Assembly (NCBI GenBank): GCA_035295665.1
Contig: DATGIQ010000247.1
Location: forward strand, 1-16,385
Origin: DATGIQ01 sp035295665
GTDB taxonomy: Bacteria; Planctomycetota; Planctomycetia; Gemmatales; Gemmataceae
Reading direction: 5' to 3'
Length of the DNA stretch: 16,385 nt
In this document: piece after piece, positions 1 to 6,202 of the stretch
Position numbering within the stretch: the stretch's first letter is position 1
How the letters are laid out: each line of letters starts with the position of its first letter
The notes under the pieces: generated by a model
Databases searched by the model: none
Seen by the model: only the letters and a program-made list of their open reading frames with translations
Told to the model about the DNA's origin: nothing
Translations under genes and position numbers: made by a program

Positions 1-1120
1 TGCTGGACCCACTGACGCTCACCGTGGCCGTCAGCGTGACCGATTGGCCCGATACCGACGGATTGACCGCGGAGACCACCGTCGTTGCGCTGTTGGCCGT
101 CACGTGGAAGACACGGATGCCCTCGACTTCGCTGAGCTGTCCCCCTTGAGCGATGACGGTTTGAACACCGGTAGCCGGATTGACGGAGTAGATCCGGCCG
201 GGAGTGGATCCATAGCTGATCGCGCCGACATAGAGGGTGCCGTCCCGGCCAACGTCGATGCTGTCTGTGCCGCCACGATCCGAGCCGTTAAAGGAACTGA
301 CCAGGGACTGCACGCCGGATTGCGGGTTTACTCGGATTACGCTCCCGCCAAAGCCGCCGGTTCCCGTATTGATTACGACGAGATTGCCGTTGGCTTCCAC
401 GGACAAGTCGACCGGGTGATTGAAGAGCGAGCCCTGCGTACTGTTATTGCTACTAACGATTGTTTGCTGACCGGTGTTGAGATTGACGAGCCAGATCTTG
501 CCGGGATCGGTGCCCTGGACATTCCCCGGCTCATCGGCCACGTAAATATTGTTGCCGGGAGCAGGGGCCATTCCGACCGGGACGATGAATCCGCCACTGC
601 TGCCATCGGTGACGAGCGTCTGCTGGCCGGTGTTCGGGTCGATGCGGACGATGTTGTGCACCGTGCCGGAGGCGTCACCCTCGTCCGCGACATAGAGATA
701 GCCATTCATGAAAACGAGGACGTTGGGGCCGTTGATGAACCCGCCTTTGGCCACCAGCCGCTGGGCGCCGCTGTTCGGATCAACCGCGAGGATGGCACCG
801 GTCCCGAAAGCTTGGAGATCCGTGACATACAGCTGTTGGTTGGGGGCTTCGGCCGTGTACGTGGGCACGGTGAAGAGGTTGCCGGTCGAGACGGCGGCTT
901 GGGACCCCGTGCCGGGAGCCACTCCGACGATGCCGTCCGGAAATCCGGATTGGCTTCCGCTGGCAAAGCCCTGAGAAGGAAAGGTGGCGACGAGAATGGT
1001 CCCATCCGCCAGCGCTGGGACCAGCCGGTCTTCCAATCGTTCGAGTAGCAGACGCCGTGGGGACCGATGCACAACTCTTGGAGTCACACGCCGTACGTGG
1101 CGCAAGGCAGAAAACCTCAT
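1..1120 (-). CDS. Secreted beta-propeller (NHL/SMP-30-like) protein with Ig-like repeat, 3' end beyond window
   Basis: This minus-strand frame is open from an ATG at 1120 to the left edge, giving 373 residues; the C-terminus lies outside. The start is supported by GGGAG at 1134-1130, nine bases upstream. The N-terminus is arginine-rich and carries LLLERLEDRLVPA (about residues 24-36), resembling the short N-terminal motif of many exported planctomycete proteins (LEPR-xLL-like). Residues 90-325 hold five similar units of about 50 residues, each with a strand of the type I-x-x-V-(D/N)-P-x-(T/S)-G-x-Q (near 110, 157, 209, 261 and 310) and often LYVADE or LYVGA, as expected for propeller blades. 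From about residue 346 an Ig-like repeat begins (TTVVSAVNPSVSGQSVTLTA, Big_3-type). I infer an extracellular binding or adhesion role; ligand unknown. The fold call is firm, the function is not. Confidence 0.85.
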   Translation of the reverse strand, partial: MRFSALRHVRRVTPRVVHRSPRRLLLERLEDRLVPALADGTILVATFPSQGFASGSQSGFPDGIVGVAPGTGSQAAVSTGNLFTVPTYTAEAPNQQLYVTDLQAFGTGAILAVDPNSGAQRLVAKGGFINGPNVLVFMNGYLYVADEGDASGTVHNIVRIDPNTGQQTLVTDGSSGGFIVPVGMAPAPGNNIYVADEPGNVQGTDPGKIWLVNLNTGQQTIVSSNNSTQGSLFNHPVDLSVEANGNLVVINTGTGGFGGSVIRVNPQSGVQSLVSSFNGSDRGGTDSIDVGRDGTLYVGAISYGSTPGRIYSVNPATGVQTVIAQGGQLSEVEGIRVFHVTANSATTVVSAVNPSVSGQSVTLTATVSVSGSS

Positions 1121-1949
1121 CGTGGGGATCTCCCGTTCTTAGGACCCGATCACAACGATAGCGGCCAGTCTGGTGGAGGATGTCCCTATCAGCAATCCTT
1201 CACCGGCTCTATCCGTTCCATACCCACCGCTCGAAAAACAAGGGGATCGATGGGCGTGGAGATGCATGCATTTTCGTCGTCTGCGTTAAAAGACAGCGGG
1301 CGCGGTAGGGATGGACCGGGCGCCGGCCCGCGGTTGGAGTCACTCGGAAGCTAGAACTTCACGAGTTTCATCACTCTACGTAGCGACTGCCAAAATCTTT
1401 ATCAGTCCGTTTCGACCCAAAGGCGCAGGAGGAATGTATTCGGGCCGATCCCATTCTCCTCAAGGTGGCCCTACCTTCGCGAGCCTCCCTGTACCTTATC
1501 CTGGCGTTCTCCCTGGATCGCGTGGGCGCGAAGTGCCTTACCCTGGGCAACCTCACTCTGGAAAACTATACTGGGCAAATTCAGTGCCAAGCGAAAAAAT
1601 CACGACGCCCAATCGGACCGCGCCGGCGCGAAGTGGCCCCATGCCAAGCTTCGTCTACGCTCCATCGCCAGTTTTTAGCCGCCCTTATGCAATACTACGC
1701 TGCACAACGATTTAAGGCCCCGATCGCTCTGGGAAAAGATGGAGCCGAGCATGGCCCAAGGGTCGCGGAACGTCGGTTCGCTTGCTGACGATCTGCCCCG
1801 GCAGAGGCCGACCAGAAATCGGGTTCACTGGGAAATAGCATCCAATTTAGGACTCTACCTCAAGCCGGTGTAGCAGAATCGCGCACGCGGGTTGCAGGAT
1901 GCAACAGTATTGTGCTGACTCCCTCTACGGCACGACAACCAGCGAGAGG
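1121..1949. other. Intergenic region without a recognisable gene
   Basis: About 830 bases separate the divergent start of the propeller gene from the 3' side of trxB. Several short open frames exist on both strands (for example 1311-1715 and 1465-1788 on plus, 1371-1556 on minus). None has recognisable domains, a well placed ribosome-binding site, or amino-acid composition like the neighbours. A sequence AGGAGG at 1428-1433 sits only one base before an ATG, which is too close to be a normal start. No tRNA or rRNA was recognised. The promoter of the propeller gene should lie just above 1134, but no clear box could be assigned. Confidence 0.55.
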
Positions 1950-2000
1950 TGGCGCGGTGGTGTTTCCGTGTGTGCAATGCACATTTGCTCCACCGCGCCA
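1950..2000 (-). terminator. Hairpin downstream of trxB, likely transcription terminator
   Basis: A perfect 11-bp inverted repeat (TGGCGCGGTGG at 1950-1960 against CCACCGCGCCA at 1990-2000) begins eight bases after the trxB stop. Its loop holds a second palindrome, TGTGCA-A-TGCACA at 1971-1983. The placement and GC-rich stem fit a terminator for the dedA-trxB unit. There is no clear T-run after the stem, so it may instead be a 3'-end stabilising or Rho-assisted structure. Confidence 0.5.
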
Positions 2001-2007
2001 TCCCCCT

Positions 2008-3069
2008 TCATAGCCAGCCACGTCCGGCCAGCCAGCGCTCGGCGTCCAGGGCCGCCATGCAGCCGGTTCCCGCAGCCGTTATGGCCTGGCGATAATAGCT
2101 GTCGGCGACATCACCCGCGGCAAAGACTCCTTCGACGCTAGTGTAGGTCCGCTGCGGCTTGGTCCAGCGTACATACCCGGCTTCGTCCAGCTCGACCTGT
2201 CCCTTCAAAAAGTCGGTATTCGGCGTATGCCCAATCGCCAGGAAAACGCCGCGGCAAGCAATCTCTTCCGTCTGCTTGTCCACCGTACTCCCCAGCCGGA
2301 CACCGGTCACCCCGTCGGTGTCGTTGCCCAGGACTTCCAAAAGCACCCGGTTCCATTTCGGCGTGATCTTGGGATTGGTGAGGGCTCGCTGTTGCATGAT
2401 CTTGCTGGCGCGGAGCTGGTCGCGTCGGTGGACCAGGTGAACCATGCTCGCGAACTTGCTCAGGTAGGTGCTCTCTTCCACGGCCGAGTCGCCCCCGCCA
2501 ATCACGACCAGCGCCTGGTTGCGAAAGCGCGGCAGGGCGCCGTCGCACACCGCGCAGGCCGAGACCCCATTGTTTTTGAAGCGGTCTTCCGACGGCAAGC
2601 CAAGATAATTGGCCCGCGCCCCCGTGGCAATGATCACCGCCAGGGTTTCAGTTACCTGCCCTTCGAGAGAGAACAATTGGAACGGATGCCGCTGTAAATC
2701 GACACGCACAATGTCATCCGTGACAATCCGCGTACCGAAATTGATCGCCTGCTGGCGCATTAACTCCATCATCTCGGGACCGTTAATTCCCTTGCTGGGC
2801 TGAGGCTTGTTACTCTGCACCCAGTATGGTTGCCGCTCCTGCGGCAACGCCGTGCGGAGATAGGCGCGGGAATCGCCCTCGGGCAGACCCGGATAATTCT
2901 CTACCTCCGTGGTCAGCGCCAGCTGCCCCAGTGGCAAGGTCCCCTTGACCTGGTTCTCGGCAGTGATGGCTCCTTCCAAGACAAGCGGCTGCAAGTTGGC
3001 GCGGGCAGCGTAGATCGCCGCCGTCCAGCCAGCCGGCCCTGAACCAATGATGACGACTTTCTCTGGCAT
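2008..3069 (-). CDS. trxB: Thioredoxin-disulfide reductase with an extra internal segment
   Basis: This is an FAD- and NADPH-dependent flavoenzyme that reduces thioredoxin in the cytoplasm. Visible motifs (353-residue numbering): FAD-binding GSGPAG at 9-14; redox pair CAVC at 172-175; NADPH-binding GGGDSA at 191-196; HRRDQLRA at 214-221 for the 2'-phosphate; and C-terminal FAADGD-like FAAGDV near 316-321. The start is taken as the ATG at 3069 because MPEKVVIIGSGPAG is the family N-terminus and AAGGAG lies ten bases upstream (3085-3080); a TTG at 3096 would overlap dedA. Compared with the usual enzyme of about 310-320 residues there is an insertion of roughly 32 residues (about 65-96) after VENYPGLPEG and before GINGPEMMELM, plus a shorter one around 40-50. 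All key residues are kept, so it should be active. It lies 17 bases after dedA and is probably co-transcribed with it. Confidence 0.95.
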   Translation of the reverse strand: MPEKVVIIGSGPAGWTAAIYAARANLQPLVLEGAITAENQVKGTLPLGQLALTTEVENYPGLPEGDSRAYLRTALPQERQPYWVQSNKPQPSKGINGPEMMELMRQQAINFGTRIVTDDIVRVDLQRHPFQLFSLEGQVTETLAVIIATGARANYLGLPSEDRFKNNGVSACAVCDGALPRFRNQALVVIGGGDSAVEESTYLSKFASMVHLVHRRDQLRASKIMQQRALTNPKITPKWNRVLLEVLGNDTDGVTGVRLGSTVDKQTEEIACRGVFLAIGHTPNTDFLKGQVELDEAGYVRWTKPQRTYTSVEGVFAAGDVADSYYRQAITAAGTGCMAALDAERWLAGRGWL

Positions 3070-3086
3070 CGGAACTTCACTCCTTC

Positions 3087-4409
3087 TCACAGACAAGAGC
3101 TGGCGGGTGGCAAATTCGTGGCGGGAGAAGAAGCCCCCGCATTGTCTTGGTCGCTATTGCTTTCCGCTCCCGCCACGCGCCACCCGCCACCTTCTACCCA
3201 CCATCCTCCCGCATACACGATGACTGCCCCCGCTGCAAACTCCAGCAGCATTTGCGTGAATTGCTGCTCATGGGCCCAAACGACGCTCCAACCGACCACA
3301 ATTATCAGGAACGTGGCCAAGGTCATGGCCAGGCGTCCCCACAATCGGCTTTGCCGTGCCAGCACCACCGCGGCCGTACCGAAGACCGCGAAGGCACGCA
3401 ACGGAATCAACCCGGCATAGCCGAAGGGCCAGGCTTCCTGGCTCACCTGTTCGATCTCCCGCGCCCGCAGCAGACCAAGCAGCACCAAGCCGATCCCTTC
3501 ACTGGCCACGAGCGCCCAAACGACCGCTGCGCTCTCGCGCCAGGAGCGTCCACGATACCAGAACACCAAGAGCAGCAGCAGAGTAAGGACGACCACCGCC
3601 GAAAATCGGCCGGGAATGCTTCCTATGTGGGCCAAGGCGTCCAGGGCGGGCGTAGTGTGCATCTGCACCCAGTCGGCAATCCTGTGATCGACTGCCGGTG
3701 CGCGGTCGCCACGGGCCAGCCGTACCAGCACGGCAATGCAGAGGACTTCGAGCACCGCCGCCAGGATGCCGTGCCAGACCTGAGTATGAGCCATCCGATT
3801 CAAGAGCGCGGGCGAGAGCTTCCGCACATGCCGCAGCAGATAGGGCAAGCCGACAATGACGATCACGCAAGCCACAATGATCAGGCCGCCTCGCCCCAGC
3901 CATTTGTGCAGCAGTTCCCAACTGTGCCCGAAGAAATAGCCCAAGAGGCTCATGGCCGTCGCCCAGGCCAGGGCGCCGGCCGCGTTGGCCAGGAGAAAAT
4001 GAGACCAGGCCATCCCCGCAGTGCCGGCCGCCAGGGCTCCGACGACACGCAATCCGGTGATGAAGCGGGCGAAGAAAACGGTCCAGATGCCGTACCGTTC
4101 GAAATAGCCCTCCGCCAGGTGAAGGGTTTTCGGAGTCAAGAAGAGGAAGCCTCGGCCCTGTTGAAGCCGGGGACGTGCCCAGCGATGTCCCAACCAGAAA
4201 CCGAGGTTATCGCCCACAATGGCCGCGATCAAGGTGATCAGGATTACCCAAAGGATGTCGAAATGGGACCCTCCGGCCGGGCTGGCCAAAAAGCCCGACA
4301 CCAGCACGGCCGTTTCACCCGGTACCGGAAGCCCCGCATTTTCCAGCAACACGCCGATAAACAGCGCAATGTAGCCGTACTGATCGGCAAGCGTTTCAAA
4401 CGTTTCCAT
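3087..4409 (-). CDS. DedA-family membrane protein fused to a degenerate PAP2-like domain
   Basis: An integral membrane protein of 440 residues. Residues 1-195 are a DedA (SNARE-associated) domain: NAGLPVPGETAVLVSGFLA at 24-42 and the signature FFARFITGLRVVGALAAGTAG at 112-132 are both present. Some members of this family move undecaprenyl phosphate or phospholipid across the membrane. Residues 200-400 hold more membrane helices laid out like a type 2 phosphatidic acid phosphatase (PAP2), as in known DedA/PAP2 fusions. The PAP2 catalytic motifs look lost: the PSGH position reads WPFGYAG (327-333), the first motif has RA instead of RP (near 315), and the third keeps only WAHEQ (378-382). The last 40 residues are low-complexity and coded by a repeat element. 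ATG at 4409 follows GAGAGGCGG. The stop is 17 bases before trxB, suggesting one transcript. The DedA call is sure; the PAP2 relation is probable. Confidence 0.85.
   Translation of the reverse strand: METFETLADQYGYIALFIGVLLENAGLPVPGETAVLVSGFLASPAGGSHFDILWVILITLIAAIVGDNLGFWLGHRWARPRLQQGRGFLFLTPKTLHLAEGYFERYGIWTVFFARFITGLRVVGALAAGTAGMAWSHFLLANAAGALAWATAMSLLGYFFGHSWELLHKWLGRGGLIIVACVIVIVGLPYLLRHVRKLSPALLNRMAHTQVWHGILAAVLEVLCIAVLVRLARGDRAPAVDHRIADWVQMHTTPALDALAHIGSIPGRFSAVVVLTLLLLLVFWYRGRSWRESAAVVWALVASEGIGLVLLGLLRAREIEQVSQEAWPFGYAGLIPLRAFAVFGTAAVVLARQSRLWGRLAMTLATFLIIVVGWSVVWAHEQQFTQMLLEFAAGAVIVYAGGWWVEGGGWRVAGAESNSDQDNAGASSPATNLPPASSCL
3101..3189. repeat. GTGGCGG-type inverted repeat inside the 3' end of the dedA gene
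   Basis: TGGCGGGTGGC at 3101-3111 is perfectly complementary to GCCACCCGCCA at 3179-3189. Read on the minus strand, the element begins with GGTGGCGGGTGGCGCGTGGCGGGAG, then a spacer containing ACAATG and CTTCTTCTCCCGCCAC. The arrangement is similar to that at 4556-4607. It codes for the unusual tail of the DedA protein (about residues 405-438, including WRVAG). Confidence 0.6.
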
Positions 4410-4624
4410 GAGACCGCCTCTCGGACGCGAACCAGCCGCGGCTGCGGCTCCTCGTTAATTTACGGCTTGGGCAAGCAGTTTGAAGCAGGGTCAGCACAGC
4501 GACTCGGTCTTGACGCGCTGGCCACAACACGAGAGGCTTGAAGAACGGGAGGCACGTGGCGGGTGGCGGGTGGCGGGGAAAACAATGGGCTCTGCCTCCC
4601 GCCGCCTGGTTTCTGGGGTGAATT
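4410..4624. other. Divergent intergenic region between dedA and argA
   Basis: This 215-base region separates the minus-strand dedA start from the plus-strand argA start, so it should contain both promoters. No convincing -35/-10 pair was identified. Its argA-proximal part is occupied by the GTGGCGG repeat element described separately. Confidence 0.5.
4556..4607. repeat. Three tandem GTGGCGG heptamers with a complementary downstream arm
   Basis: GTGGCGG occurs three times in a row at 4556-4562, 4563-4569 and 4570-4576. After a spacer containing AACAATGGGCTCTGC, CTCCCGCCGCC at 4597-4607 can pair with part of the heptamer block. The order of parts (heptamers, ACAATG, pyrimidine-rich stretch, CCCGCC) matches the element inside the dedA 3' end in opposite orientation. 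It looks like a dispersed, non-coding hairpin repeat about 20 bases before argA. Confidence 0.65.
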
Positions 4625-5905
4625 ATGTTGCGGTTGACCGATTTACGTGAGATCCTTCGCTACGTCCCTCGTTTTCGGGACAAGGTGTTCGTGATTGCCA
4701 TGGATGGAGCCATTGTGGAGGACGAGAATTTTGGCAACCTCCTGCTCGATATTGCCCTGTTACGCAGCCTGCGCATTGCGGTGGCCTTGGTGCACGGGGC
4801 CGGCCATCAAATTCGGCGGCTAGCGCAACAGACCGATCGCGTTCCCTCCAACATCGACGGCACGGGAGTGACCGATGCGGTCACGCTTCAGCTGGCTCTC
4901 AGCGCGGCCAATCGGGTGACGCATGAGATCCTCGAAGGATTGTCGGCCAATGATTTGCGCGGCGCTTCCAGCAATGCCATCGTCGCCCATCCTGCCGGGA
5001 TTCTCCAGGGCATCGATCACCAGTTCACCGGCCGGGTCGAGCGGGTCGACACCGGTCTGCTCCAGGCGTTGCTGGAAAACGACATCGTTCCGGTCATTCC
5101 TCCGCTTGGCTGCGATGGCGAAGGGCACACCTACCGTCTGAATTCGGATGCCGTGGCCGTTGAGGTGGCACGGGCCCTGCACGCGGTCAAGCTCATCTAC
5201 TTGACGACCGGCGGCAGCGTTCATCGTGGCGGCGAACTGCTGCGCCAGCTCACGATTGAGGAGGCCGAGGGGATCCTCAAGAAACAACGGGAGGAAGTGA
5301 ATCCGGCCGCGGTGTCGAAATTGGAGCAAGCGGTGCGGGCCGCCCGCAACGGCGTGCCGCGTGTCCACATCATCGACGGCCGGGTCGAGGAAGGACTCCT
5401 GGCCGAGGTCTTTTCCAACGAAGGAATCGGCACCCTCGTCCACGCCAACGAATACCAGGCGGTCCGCCGGGCTCAAAAACGAGACATCCGCAAGATCTAC
5501 GCGTTGATCCAGTCCGGGATCGAGAACGATGAGCTGCTACCGCGCACGCGGGCCGACATCGAAAACCAGGTGAACGATTTTTACGTTTTCGAGGTGGATC
5601 GAAACCCGGTGGCGTGTGTGGCGGTGCATTTCTATACGGACGAACACAAAGCGGAAATGGCGTGTGTCTGTGTCGATCCGACATATGAGAATCAGGGGAT
5701 TGGCGCCAAGCTCATGCAGTACGTCGAAACCCAGGCCCGTGCCGCCGGCGCCCGCGAGTTGTTCTGTCTTTCCACGCAGGCGGTCAACTATTTTGTACAA
5801 AAAGGGGGCTTTCGGCTGGGCACGCCAGTCGAACTCCCACCCGCCCGCCGGCACCGCTACGAACAGAGCGGACGGCACTCGCAGGTGCTGGTCAAAACGC
5901 TGTGA
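4625..5905 (+). CDS. argA: N-acetylglutamate synthase (amino-acid kinase domain plus GNAT domain)
   Basis: This enzyme transfers an acetyl group from acetyl-CoA to glutamate, the first step of arginine synthesis in the cytoplasm. The 426-residue protein has the classic ArgA plan and near-usual length. Residues 20-272 form an amino-acid-kinase-like domain (VALVHGAGHQIRRLA near 53-67, VIPPLGCDGEGHTYRLNSDAVA near 157-178); in this family it is a regulatory arginine-binding domain. Residues 285-426 form a GNAT acetyltransferase with the acetyl-CoA loop ENQGIGAKLM at 355-364 and the ArgA-typical C-terminus GFRLGTPVELPPARRHRYEQ and SGRHSQVLVKTL. Start: ATG at 4625 behind GGGGTGA (4615-4621), a modest ribosome-binding site. 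It stands alone on the plus strand and is followed after about 90 bases by a large inverted repeat. Feedback inhibition by arginine is expected from family knowledge only. Confidence 0.95.
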   Translation: MLRLTDLREILRYVPRFRDKVFVIAMDGAIVEDENFGNLLLDIALLRSLRIAVALVHGAGHQIRRLAQQTDRVPSNIDGTGVTDAVTLQLALSAANRVTHEILEGLSANDLRGASSNAIVAHPAGILQGIDHQFTGRVERVDTGLLQALLENDIVPVIPPLGCDGEGHTYRLNSDAVAVEVARALHAVKLIYLTTGGSVHRGGELLRQLTIEEAEGILKKQREEVNPAAVSKLEQAVRAARNGVPRVHIIDGRVEEGLLAEVFSNEGIGTLVHANEYQAVRRAQKRDIRKIYALIQSGIENDELLPRTRADIENQVNDFYVFEVDRNPVACVAVHFYTDEHKAEMACVCVDPTYENQGIGAKLMQYVETQARAAGARELFCLSTQAVNYFVQKGGFRLGTPVELPPARRHRYEQSGRHSQVLVKTL

Positions 5906-5995
5906 ATCAGTCATTTCATCCTGGCCCACGACAAGCCCGCCCCAGCGACGCACCAATCTCCTTTCGGCCTTCCTCCACGCTCCGGCTCATGCTGT

Positions 5996-6065
5996 CGGTT
6001 AAGCGGCGGTTTGCAGAACCGCGCGGTTGTGTGCCCCACGCGGTTCTGCAAACCGCCGCGAACCG
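5996..6065. repeat. Large nested inverted repeat (REP/BIME-like) between argA and the sigma gene
   Basis: The arms at 6003-6023 and 6039-6059 are perfectly complementary over 21 bases with a 15-base loop. The pairing continues after a small bulge with CGGTT (5996-6000) against AACCG (6061-6065). Each arm is itself a small palindrome: GCGGTT-TGCAG-AACCGC at 6006-6022 and GCGGTT-CTGCA-AACCGC at 6040-6056. The region can therefore fold as one long hairpin or as two small ones. It could terminate argA transcription, although no T-run follows, or be a dispersed palindromic repeat. Confidence 0.75.
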
Positions 6066-6202
6066 AATACGGGCACCTTCAGCCGGACCGTATATCAGAA
6101 AACCCCCCTCGGTCTTCTTTGCAAGAAATAACTGGATCAAAAAGCTGCGCCCTGACCAATATAGATAGAGAAACGATAGCCACGACGATAGGAGTCTTTT
6201 AC

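Noticed and set aside
44..1048. Long plus-strand open frame opposite the propeller gene
   Set aside because: It has no domain, no good ribosome-binding site, and an Asp/Arg/Gly-rich shadow composition. The minus-strand frame gives clear propeller repeats.
1465..1788. 107-codon plus-strand open frame in the intergenic region
   Set aside because: It has no recognised family, no ribosome-binding site, and composition unlike neighbouring genes. It was not strong enough to list as a gene.
3147..4541. 464-codon plus-strand open frame antisense to dedA
   Set aside because: The opposite strand encodes a recognisable DedA protein. This frame is low-complexity, rich in Gln, Arg, His and Pro, and has no family features.
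4556..4576. GTGGCGG heptamers as a CRISPR or VNTR array
   Set aside because: Only three 7-base units without spacers. They are better explained as part of a short dispersed hairpin repeat.
6119..6166. Possible promoter boxes (TTGCAA, TATAGA) before the sigma gene
   Set aside because: The spacing between the two boxes does not fit the usual 16-18 bases and no better partner for TATAGA was found.
6011..6202. Longer N-terminus for the sigma factor starting at ATG 6011
   Set aside because: This ATG lies inside the nested inverted repeat with no ribosome-binding site. The ATG at 6203 has AGGAG at good distance and starts the usual sigma N-terminus.
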